A DNA stretch of 10,347 nt from Chryseobacterium gleum (GTDB taxonomy: Bacteria; Bacteroidota; Bacteroidia; Flavobacteriales_D; Crocinitomicaceae). Under the pieces are notes generated by a model, which saw only the letters and a list, made by a program, of their open reading frames with translations, was not told where the DNA came from and ran no database searches. Position numbers and translations under genes: made by a program. Positions 1-6,336 of this stretch are shown piece by piece. Where the stretch lies: assembly GCA_945877005.1 (NCBI GenBank), contig CAMCQL010000050.1, positions 1-10,347 on the forward strand. The letters run 5' to 3'. Positions within the stretch are counted from its first letter, which is position 1; every line of letters begins with the position of its first letter.

Positions 1-49
1 AAAATAATTTCAGTCGTTTGTTAAAAAGATTGAAATAGTTAGAATTACA

Positions 50-1306
50 TCAATTTTCAATAAAAAAACGTACTGTTTGAATTCGGCGATCAGAAACATC
101 CTCAATGACTACACGATAGTTTTCTAGTTGAATGGATTGTCCTTTTTCTGGGATGGATTCCAATTCGTGTATGATAAATCCGCCCAATGTTTCGTAATGT
201 TCAGAAGCAGGAAGTCCAAATTTATAGTTTTGATTCAAGGTGTCAATGTCTATACGTGCAGAGAATAAAAATTCGTTTTCTGAAATTTGATCTTCCATCC
301 ATTCTTCCGCATCATGCTCATCTTCAATGTCTCCCGTAATTTGTTCTATTACGTCTTCACTTGTAACGATGCCCGCCGTGCCACCATACTCATCGACAAC
401 TACTGCAATACTGATTGATTTTGTAGTAAACATTTCAAGTAATTCCTTTCCTGCTACTGCTTCAGGTACAAATGGAATAGGTCGTAAAATTTTTGTTATT
501 GATTCAGGTCTACTAAATAAGTCAAAGGAATGTACGTAACCAATAATATTGTCGATGGTATCTTTAAAAACGAGTATTTTAGAAACACGTGTTTCTATGA
601 ATAATTGTGACAATTGCTCAATTTGTTCGTCCATTTGAATCGCTACTAGCTCAGTTCTTGGAACCATACAGTCTTTAGCGCGAACATCACTAAAATCGAG
701 GGCGTTTTGAAGAATTTGAATTTCATTGCCGAGTTCTTCTTCTTCATTAATATGTTTATTGATGTCTTGCACATAATGGAGTAAATCAACTCTTGAAAAT
801 ACACGCTCTGTATTTTGAATCCGTATATTAAAAAGTCTTAATACAGATAAACTGATGAACATGATAATTGAATTCGGGACATAAAGCAGCCAATAAAAAA
901 TAAATCCTGGAAGCGCAAATGAACTCATCCAGCCATTCGGATTTAATTGAAAAACAGCTTTAGGAAAAAATTCAGCGACGATTAAGACAAGCAAAGTAGA
1001 AAGAACAGTTTGTATTAACAGTGTCACTACCTCACCTTCAATACCCCAAGAATGAATGATGGGATTCAATAATTTAGCTGCACTCATTCCGAATAAAACA
1101 AGCGCGATGTTATTTCCAAGTAAAAGAGAACCAATAAAATGGCCTTCTTTCTTGTATAAAAACCCTAAAATTTTACCATTGAGTGTTCCTTTGTTTTTAA
1201 ATAGTTCCACCTTCAATCGATTTGAAGATACAAAAGCAATCTCAAGGCCAGAACAAAAAGCAGAAACGAGAAGTGTAATAAATATTACAATCAGATCGGG
1301 GTCCAT
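50..1306 (-). CDS. Hemolysin-family CNNM/CBS/CorC_HlyC membrane protein
   Basis: A 418-residue inner-membrane protein of the CorC/CNNM ('hemolysin family') type. Members are linked to divalent cation (Mg2+/Co2+) transport or membrane homeostasis; true hemolysin activity is not implied. Visible in order: an N-terminal DUF21/CNNM membrane domain (about residues 1-165, with hydrophobic segments near 4-25, 58-80, 92-120 and 130-158, and small/polar membrane residues such as SGLEIAF at 19-25); a cytoplasmic CBS pair (about 205-330, opening with KDCMVPRTE and containing VVVDEYGGTAGIVTSEDV at 302-319); and a C-terminal CorC_HlyC domain (about 342-417). Length and order are typical. The ATG lies 6 nt after the purD stop codon, so the gene is probably the last of a purQ-purD-hemolysin transcript. 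GldE, a gliding-associated paralogue, was considered, but there is no gldD beside it and the N-terminus does not look like GldE. The family call is firm; the transported ion is unknown. Confidence 0.9.
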   Translation of the reverse strand: MDPDLIVIFITLLVSAFCSGLEIAFVSSNRLKVELFKNKGTLNGKILGFLYKKEGHFIGSLLLGNNIALVLFGMSAAKLLNPIIHSWGIEGEVVTLLIQTVLSTLLVLIVAEFFPKAVFQLNPNGWMSSFALPGFIFYWLLYVPNSIIMFISLSVLRLFNIRIQNTERVFSRVDLLHYVQDINKHINEEEELGNEIQILQNALDFSDVRAKDCMVPRTELVAIQMDEQIEQLSQLFIETRVSKILVFKDTIDNIIGYVHSFDLFSRPESITKILRPIPFVPEAVAGKELLEMFTTKSISIAVVVDEYGGTAGIVTSEDVIEQITGDIEDEHDAEEWMEDQISENEFLFSARIDIDTLNQNYKFGLPASEHYETLGGFIIHELESIPEKGQSIQLENYRVVIEDVSDRRIQTVRFFIEN

Positions 1307-1312
1307 TGGGGG

Positions 1313-2602
1313 TTATTTATTTAACAATTGAATCAAATCAAAACCAATGTCTGATCTGAAATAAGCATCCTTAAATTGAATGTCTTCGATGGAACGATAC
1401 GATTTGTCTAAGGCTTGTTCAATGCTTCTTCCATAAGAAGTCACCGCCAACACACGACCACCAGCTGAAACAACATCAGTGCCATCCATCTCCGTTCCAG
1501 CATGAAAAACTAAACTGTCTGTGACTGCATCAAGTCCTTCTATTTTATATCCTTTTTGATAGTCTTCAGGATATCCACCAGACACCATCATTACCGTAGT
1601 CGCAGAACGTAAATCGAATTGAATGTCACGCTCAGACAATGTGTTTGTAGCTACGCCTTCAAAAAGCTCGAGCAACTCAGACTTAATTCTTGGCATAACT
1701 ACTTCCGTTTCAGGGTCTCCCATTCTGCAATTGTATTCAATTACATAGGGCTCTCCTTTTACAGCGATTAAACCAAAGAAAATAAATCCTTTATAAACTA
1801 TATTTTCAGCTTTTAACCCTTTCACGGTTGGAATGATGATTTGATTTTCAACTTTATCCATGAACGTCTTATCCGCAAATGAAACTGGAGAAACAGCGCC
1901 CATACCTCCCGTATTCAAACCAGCATCTCCTTCACCAATACGTTTGTAATCCTTCGCTTCTGGTAAAATTTTATAATATTCTCCGTCTGTAATTACAAAA
2001 ACAGACAATTCAATTCCTTTTAAAAATTGTTCAATGACTACGCGAGAACTTGCATCTCCAAATTTAGCATCGGCTAACATGGATTTCAATTCAGCTTTCG
2101 CTTCTTCTAAGTTGTCTAAAATTAAAACACCTTTTCCAGCAGCCAAACCATCCGCTTTTAATACAAAGGGAGGTTTCATTGATTCTAAAAATTTGTATCC
2201 TTCTTCCAACGTGTCTTTTGTGAAAGTAGCGTATTTAGCAGTAGGAATTTTATGTCGTTGCATGAATTGCTTTGCAAAATCCTTACTTCCCTCTAATTTC
2301 GCTCCCTCTTTAGAAGGGCCAATCACAGGAATTAAATTTAATTCAGGATCATTCACAAAAAAATCATAGATACCATTTACTAAGGGGCCTTCTGGTCCAA
2401 CTACCACCATTGTAATTAAGTTTTCTAAAACGAACTTCTTTACCGCATCAAAATCGGTAGGATTTAAAGCAACATTTGTTCCGTGATTTTGAGTACCTGC
2501 GTTACCCGGCGCAATAAACAATTGATCTAATTGTGAACTTTGAGCAATTTTCCAAGCCAATGCGTGCTCTCTCCCACCGGAACCTAACAATAATACTTTC
2601 AT
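1313..2602 (-). CDS. purD: Phosphoribosylamine--glycine ligase (GAR synthetase)
   Basis: Cytosolic enzyme of de novo purine synthesis that joins glycine to 5-phosphoribosylamine using ATP, giving glycinamide ribonucleotide. The 429-residue protein has the normal length and architecture: N-domain starting MKVLLLGSGGREHALAWKI (residues 1-19) with GPEGPLVNGI (69-78), an ATP-grasp domain with FVLKADGLAAGKGV (146-159) and NTGGMGAVSP (230-239), the family signature YNCRMGDPETE (290-300) that carries metal-binding residues, and a C-domain with SAGGRVLAV (379-387). The start is 30 nt downstream of the purQ stop. There is no strong Shine-Dalgarno sequence; an A/T-rich stretch precedes the ATG, as is usual in this phylum. 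The pairing with purQ on one strand fits a purine operon, although the two enzymes catalyse non-adjacent steps (2 and 4). No damage or missing motif is seen. Confidence 0.97.
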   Translation of the reverse strand: MKVLLLGSGGREHALAWKIAQSSQLDQLFIAPGNAGTQNHGTNVALNPTDFDAVKKFVLENLITMVVVGPEGPLVNGIYDFFVNDPELNLIPVIGPSKEGAKLEGSKDFAKQFMQRHKIPTAKYATFTKDTLEEGYKFLESMKPPFVLKADGLAAGKGVLILDNLEEAKAELKSMLADAKFGDASSRVVIEQFLKGIELSVFVITDGEYYKILPEAKDYKRIGEGDAGLNTGGMGAVSPVSFADKTFMDKVENQIIIPTVKGLKAENIVYKGFIFFGLIAVKGEPYVIEYNCRMGDPETEVVMPRIKSELLELFEGVATNTLSERDIQFDLRSATTVMMVSGGYPEDYQKGYKIEGLDAVTDSLVFHAGTEMDGTDVVSAGGRVLAVTSYGRSIEQALDKSYRSIEDIQFKDAYFRSDIGFDLIQLLNK

Positions 2603-2632
2603 TGAAGTTTAATTATAAAAGAAATGTTGAAC

Positions 2633-3322
2633 TTATTTACAGTGATTTAACAAAGACTCAAACAGTAATTTTCCGTCTAAATTATTCAGTACCTCATCTG
2701 CAGCTCGTTCAGGGTGAGGCATCATTCCAAATACATTTCTTCCTACATTGCAAATACCTGCAATATTATCAACAGATCCATTTGGGTTGAATTCTTCAGA
2801 CGTGTCTCCTTGTTCAGAAGCATATCTAAAAATAACTTGATCGTTATCGTATATTTTTTTCATCGTGTCATCCGAAGCATAAAAACGACCTTCACCATGA
2901 GCGATTGGAATTTTATAAGTAGAAGTCACATCTAATTCTTTCGTAATTGCGGAAGTCGTATTTGCTGGTTTTAAAAATACATTTTTACAAATAAAACGCT
3001 GTGTATTATTGTGTAATAAAGCTCCATCTAACAAACCAGACTCAGTAAGAATTTGAAATCCATTACAAACTCCCAATACATAACCACCATTGTTTGCATG
3101 TTTGATTACCTCCCCCATGATTGGAGATAATTTTGCAATTGCACCTGAACGCAAATAATCACCGTAGGAGAATCCACCAGGTAAAACAATAAAATCAGCA
3201 CCTTTAAGATCTGAATCTTTGTGCCACAAACGCTCCACTTTTTGATGTAACATTTGTTCTAAAACGTATACCATATCCTCATCGCAATTCGATCCAGGGA
3301 AAGTAACAACTCCAAATTTCAT
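2633..3322 (-). CDS. purQ: FGAM synthase glutaminase subunit
   Basis: Glutamine amidotransferase subunit of phosphoribosylformylglycinamidine synthase. It hydrolyses glutamine and supplies ammonia to PurL (with PurS) in step 4 of de novo purine synthesis. At 229 residues this is the free-standing small-subunit type, not the fused large PurL of proteobacteria, so separate purL and purS genes are expected elsewhere in the genome. The class I glutaminase triad is visible: nucleophile Cys86 in GVCNGFQ (84-90), and His203 and Glu205 in MMPHPERA (200-207). Other family motifs are the N-terminal VVTFPGSNCDED (5-16), LPGGFSYGDYLRSGAIA (47-63) and PIAHGEGRF (139-147). It appears to be the first gene of a purQ-purD-hemolysin transcript, with a good promoter match about 45 nt upstream. 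Confidence 0.97.
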   Translation of the reverse strand: MKFGVVTFPGSNCDEDMVYVLEQMLHQKVERLWHKDSDLKGADFIVLPGGFSYGDYLRSGAIAKLSPIMGEVIKHANNGGYVLGVCNGFQILTESGLLDGALLHNNTQRFICKNVFLKPANTTSAITKELDVTSTYKIPIAHGEGRFYASDDTMKKIYDNDQVIFRYASEQGDTSEEFNPNGSVDNIAGICNVGRNVFGMMPHPERAADEVLNNLDGKLLFESLLNHCK

Positions 3323-3367
3323 TTAATTTACGTATTATTTAAACATCTGCCTAGGGCAATTTCATAG

Positions 3368-3401
3368 CAAAGGTAATCATTTCAAACTTGAATAAAATCA
3401 A
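3368..3401 (-). promoter_or_regulatory. Bacteroidota-type promoter for purQ-purD
   Basis: Read on the minus strand, TACCTTTG (3375 down to 3368) is a full match to the -7 element TAnnTTTG used by the Bacteroidota primary sigma factor. A TTG (3401-3399) lies 23 nt upstream, at the long end of the usual -33 spacing. Transcription would start near 3361-3363, giving a 5' leader of about 40 nt before purQ. The -33 element overlaps the stop codon of the preceding membrane-protein gene, so purQ can be transcribed independently of it. The leader contains only a very short inverted repeat (TGCC-TAG-GGCA, 3348-3358), too small to call an operator or riboswitch. No PurR-like site is recognised. Confidence 0.55.
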
Positions 3402-4357
3402 TTGATAAAAAATTTAGCAATCGAAAAAACGAAGGAAAGGTAGAAGATCAAACTTCCTAAAAAATTGGAAGATTTATTAAAAAAAGAAAAAGGATAGAAA
3501 AAAACAATTGGAATAACAATTAAACTCACCCATTCATATCCTTTAAAAGTAAAAAATTCTGTTATACCTAAAAGAATAACAGCGAAAAATAGCAGTTTAA
3601 GTACCGACATCATTTTCTTAAATCGAATTGAACTTTTTCCAGATTTATTCGACAAAATAATCAAGCTAAACAATCCAATTACAGCAAAAATCCCCAAAGA
3701 AATACTTACAAATAGCTCTTTTGTAGCCAGGTGATTTCCTTCGCTCAAGGTTTCAAACTTCAATTTTTTATGCATGATTCCATAAAGAAAGTAAAACCCA
3801 TAAAGCAATGGGATAATAAATCCGACAATCGTTAATAAAAACTCACGTAAAACAAACGGTCTAATTCTTAAAATCATCCAACATAGAATGGGTAATAAGA
3901 CACAATAAGGCGGATGAAAAGTTGCTGCAAGACCAAATAAAAATCCGCTGTTGAAAACCGCTCGTCTCCCGTCTTTATTGTACTCTAAACGAAACACTTG
4001 AAGTAATCCGCAAATAATAGCCGAATGTGCTAGTAACACTCCGTTTGCTTGATAAAAACATTGGAAAAAACTTAAGTAGACCACATAAAACAATGCGATA
4101 ACATAAGTGTTTTTATCATAGAATTCATTCGAGTTAAAGATGTAATTAGCGCCTATAGCATTCGCAATAACAATTGGAAAACTAATGTAATTCGCCCAAT
4201 TGTACTGATGAAAAACGTAGGTACCCCAACAACCAAAATCAATTTCAGGAAACAACTCAAAATATTCAGTAAATTGGTTCAACCCAAAATACAATCCAAC
4301 CACTAACGGTAGAAACAATAATGCAACAAATTGATTTCCTAAAAATAACCTAAGCAT
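3398..4357 (-). CDS. DUF6427-like polytopic membrane protein
   Basis: A 319-residue integral membrane protein of unknown function. Hydrophobic segments are visible near residues 8-26, 55-74, 84-100, 105-122, 136-162, 170-193, 214-236, 252-270, 275-293 and 299-316, so about ten membrane helices. Short charged loops include EYNKDGRR (125-132) and NKSGKSSIRFKK (237-248). The central stretch FNSGFLFGLAATF followed by RPFVLREF resembles what I recall of the Bacteroidota DUF6427 family, which commonly sits beside purine/pyrimidine genes such as purD and upp; that assignment is from memory. Segmental resemblance to polytopic glycosyltransferase-like proteins is also possible, but no catalytic motif is seen. 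It lies 75 nt upstream of purQ and 93 nt downstream of dprA on the same strand. The ATG is only 4 nt after a perfect -7 promoter element, so the mRNA may be leaderless. Confidence 0.7.
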   Translation of the reverse strand: MLRLFLGNQFVALLFLPLVVGLYFGLNQFTEYFELFPEIDFGCWGTYVFHQYNWANYISFPIVIANAIGANYIFNSNEFYDKNTYVIALFYVVYLSFFQCFYQANGVLLAHSAIICGLLQVFRLEYNKDGRRAVFNSGFLFGLAATFHPPYCVLLPILCWMILRIRPFVLREFLLTIVGFIIPLLYGFYFLYGIMHKKLKFETLSEGNHLATKELFVSISLGIFAVIGLFSLIILSNKSGKSSIRFKKMMSVLKLLFFAVILLGITEFFTFKGYEWVSLIVIPIVFFYPFSFFNKSSNFLGSLIFYLSFVFSIAKFFIN

Positions 4358-4361
4358 GCAA

Positions 4362-4369
4362 CAAAGATA
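4362..4369 (-). promoter_or_regulatory. -7 promoter element abutting the membrane-protein start
   Basis: Minus-strand TATCTTTG is a perfect TAnnTTTG -7 element. Only four bases (TTGC) separate it from the ATG at 4357, so transcription should begin at or within a base or two of the start codon. No TTG is found 17-23 nt upstream, so the -33 half is weak. The motif could occur by chance in A+T-rich DNA, which limits confidence. Confidence 0.4.
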
Positions 4370-4450
4370 AAAAGATGCGAGATAAGTTGTACGAATGCGA
4401 TTTATTATTCTCCAAGATCAAAATTTAAACAAGTATTCAAAGGCTTTTTT

Positions 4451-5548
4451 TTAACGGTAAACAGCATAATTGTCTCCTGGTAAAGCAACAACGATATTAC
4501 TTAATTCCATCTGTAATAATAGTCCGCTCAGTTGATGAACGGGCATTTTCAATTGAATCGAAAGTTGATCAATATGTATTGATTTAATCTCTTTCAACAC
4601 ATCAACAACAGATTGTTCTATTGGGTTCAAATCTGGAAAAAGTACAAGTTGTTTGATTTCGGGACTTTGTTTGTCCCAATTCATCCACTGCAAAAAATCA
4701 TTTGCGCAGGTAATAACACGAGCAACATCTTTTTTAATTAATTCATTGCAACCTTTAGAAAAAGGATGAAATACGCTACCTGGATAGGCAAACACATCTC
4801 TTGCATAACCATTAGCCAATTCTGCAGTTATTAATGACCCTCCTTTTTCACCGCTTTCAATTACAATTGTTGCATCACACATCCCCGCGACAATTCGATT
4901 TCTCATCGGGAAATTTTCCCTGTCTGGTTTTGTTCCTGGTAAAAACTCGGTAATTAATCCACCGTTCAACACCATTTTTTCAGCAATCGGTTGATGAAGA
5001 GAGGGATATAAACGATCTAACCCATGTCCTAATACTGCGATTGTTTGAACGCCCTGTTCAATACATTTTTGATGTGCGTAAATATCAATTCCATACGCTA
5101 AACCACTTACCACCAATATTCCTTTGTCTTTCAAATTTTCAATGAGTTCATTGCAGATTTGCCTTCCGTAATCTGTGGCATAGCGTGTACCAATTATTGC
5201 GACCATTTTTTGTTGGTTGACATTCATTTCTCCCTTACTGTATAAAACTAAAGGAGCATCTTCGCATTCTAACAAACGGGAAGGATAGTTAGAGTCATTC
5301 ATAAATAGCGATTGTATTCCATTTCTCTCAATAAAAGGAAGGTGGCTTTCTGCCTCCAATAAAGCTTTATCTCTATTCAATTGAACAATAAATTTGTCGC
5401 CAACATTGGGGATTAGTTTCATTTTTTGTTTACTCATTTTAAAGAAAGTCTCAATATCTCCTGCTTCGTTTAAAATTCTTCTTAACTTCTTTTTACCACC
5501 AATTCCTAACAATGATAATGCAACATGGTGATGACTATTTCCATTCAT
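4451..5548 (-). CDS. dprA: DNA-processing protein DprA (Smf)
   Basis: Cytosolic DNA-binding protein that protects incoming single-stranded DNA and loads RecA during natural transformation; it is conserved even in bacteria not known to be competent. The 365-residue protein has the full three-part layout: an N-terminal helix-hairpin-helix/SAM-like region (about 1-65, with LSLLGIGGKKKLRRIL at 11-26), the extended Rossmann fold (about 80-285) with IIGTRYATDYG (118-128), SGLAYGID (148-155), VLGHGLDRLYP (172-182), FPMRNRIVAGM (213-223) and GGSLITAELA (236-245), and a C-terminal winged-helix domain (about 305-362). It is transcribed away from the 113-aa gene across a 214-nt A+T-rich region. No comEA, comM or pilus gene is nearby. 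The first ATG gives the normal N-terminus. Confidence 0.95.
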   Translation of the reverse strand: MNGNSHHHVALSLLGIGGKKKLRRILNEAGDIETFFKMSKQKMKLIPNVGDKFIVQLNRDKALLEAESHLPFIERNGIQSLFMNDSNYPSRLLECEDAPLVLYSKGEMNVNQQKMVAIIGTRYATDYGRQICNELIENLKDKGILVVSGLAYGIDIYAHQKCIEQGVQTIAVLGHGLDRLYPSLHQPIAEKMVLNGGLITEFLPGTKPDRENFPMRNRIVAGMCDATIVIESGEKGGSLITAELANGYARDVFAYPGSVFHPFSKGCNELIKKDVARVITCANDFLQWMNWDKQSPEIKQLVLFPDLNPIEQSVVDVLKEIKSIHIDQLSIQLKMPVHQLSGLLLQMELSNIVVALPGDNYAVYR

Positions 5549-5762
5549 GATTTTATTGTAAATTATTTGTATTAAACCGAGATTGAATCATTTTAATGGA
5601 TCAATCGTTCTATTTTCTTTGTTTTTTTATTAAAGTTACGTTGAATTCTTTTTTTTGATAATTTGGAAATTAATTTTGTTTTTATTAAATTATTGATTGG
5701 TAAGGAACAGTTTTCAATTAGTTAACTTTTCTAATTCAATGATAATTTGTTAATTTTACCTC
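5549..5762. promoter_or_regulatory. Divergent A+T-rich intergenic region between dprA and the 113-aa gene
   Basis: This 214-nt region must hold the promoters for both divergent genes. On the plus strand TAATTTTG (5671-5678) is a perfect -7 match but has no TTG at the usual distance. TAATTTTA (5751-5758) matches seven of eight positions and ends 4 nt before the 113-aa ATG. On the minus strand I find no convincing -7 element for dprA. Homopolymer T runs (for example 5649-5656) dominate. No ORF, RNA gene or strong palindrome is visible. Confidence 0.4.
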
Positions 5763-6104
5763 ATGGATCATGCTATAGAATTACGTTTTCAAGCCCTTAC
5801 TAAAACTTTAGAAGAAAAATTCGGGGAAGGTTTAGACACACAAGCTATTTTGTTTTTGATTGGTGTGCAAGAGCTCGGTTTAGGATACAAAGAGTTTACG
5901 AAGCAAGAAAAAACGGATTTATTGCATATTGCAGTTTGCACTTTACTTGAATCCCATGGATATTATGTGTTTGATGGAAGAGATTTAGAAAACTGGCCTC
6001 ATTTTTCACTCTTGAAACCTTTACCCGTTCTCTCGGATCGTGAACAACAACATTTAATCAAGGAATCCATCTTAGAATATTTTGAACAGCAAGACGTGAT
6101 TTAG
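5763..6104 (+). CDS. Conserved hypothetical protein, 113 aa
   Basis: A small soluble protein I cannot assign to a named family. It appears to be mostly helical: helices at about 2-20, 24-40 (TQAILFLIGVQELGLGY), 44-66 (containing KQEKTDLLHIAVCTLLESHGYY) and 92-110, with a Trp-Pro-His turn at 78-80 (NWPH) and a proline-rich turn LLKPLPVLS (83-91). There is no signal peptide, membrane segment or Cys-rich zinc site; the single Cys is at 59. From memory, similar proteins occur in many Bacteroidota genomes, often as single-gene units, but this is unverified. Coding character is good: a clean ATG, no Shine-Dalgarno sequence as usual for the phylum, and a hairpin terminator that begins within the stop codon region. 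It is monocistronic, divergent from dprA and upstream of rseP, and has an independent rseP promoter behind it. Confidence 0.85.
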   Translation: MDHAIELRFQALTKTLEEKFGEGLDTQAILFLIGVQELGLGYKEFTKQEKTDLLHIAVCTLLESHGYYVFDGRDLENWPHFSLLKPLPVLSDREQQHLIKESILEYFEQQDVI

Positions 6105-6158
6105 GAACTCTAATTGGGAATTAGTAATTTTATTTTCAACTAGAGTCCTAAATTTTTT
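6100..6158 (+). terminator. Intrinsic terminator of the 113-aa gene
   Basis: TTTAGGAACTCTA (6100-6112) pairs with TAGAGTCCTAAA (6141-6152), giving twelve base pairs with one bulged A. It is followed at once by a run of six T (6153-6158). The loop is long (28 nt) and A+T-rich. The 5' arm contains the stop codon (6102-6104), so a terminating ribosome would mask it, which is unusual but not rare. It separates this gene from rseP. Confidence 0.6.
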
Positions 6159-6284
6159 AAAAGATAAAATCCGAAATTTGGATGGTTTGTTTTGAATTAT
6201 TACATTGAAAAACAATCATTTTTGCAGTGAAATCAGTAAACATCTTTTGAATTAACATTTTTTTCACTCTGAAGTCAATTCATC

Positions 6285-6316
6285 TTGTGGGTACTGAATA
6301 CTATATACTATATTTG
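6285..6316 (+). promoter_or_regulatory. Bacteroidota-type promoter for rseP
   Basis: TTG (6285-6287), a 21-nt spacer and TATATTTG (6309-6316), a perfect TAnnTTTG -7 element. This is the best-spaced promoter in the window. Transcription should start near 6321-6323, leaving a 14-16 nt A-rich leader before the rseP ATG. A perfect 7-bp tandem duplication, TACTATA twice (6299-6312), overlaps the -7 element. Confidence 0.65.
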
Positions 6317-6336
6317 CGCTGAAAAAAAATACACCT

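Noticed and set aside
1..49. Start of a further minus-strand gene at the left edge
   Set aside because: The 49 nt contain no ATG on the minus strand and no readable coding frame long enough to support a call.
327..539. Plus-strand ORF of 70 codons inside the CBS-protein gene
   Set aside because: Antisense to a confidently assigned gene. The composition is Ser/Thr-rich as expected of a shadow frame, with no domain.
50..1306. Possible gliding-motility gene gldE
   Set aside because: GldE shares the same domain layout, but no gldD or other gld gene is adjacent and the N-terminus fits the general hemolysin-family paralogue better.
1056..1331. Plus-strand ORF of 91 codons over the CBS-protein 5' end
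   Set aside because: Complement of the conserved membrane domain. No promoter or family resemblance.
2034..2369. Plus-strand ORF of 111 codons inside purD
   Set aside because: Antisense to the ATP-grasp domain of purD; the open frame is explained by codon use on the other strand.
2533..2935. Two plus-strand ORFs across the purD/purQ junction
   Set aside because: Both run antisense to purD or purQ and show no coding signature.
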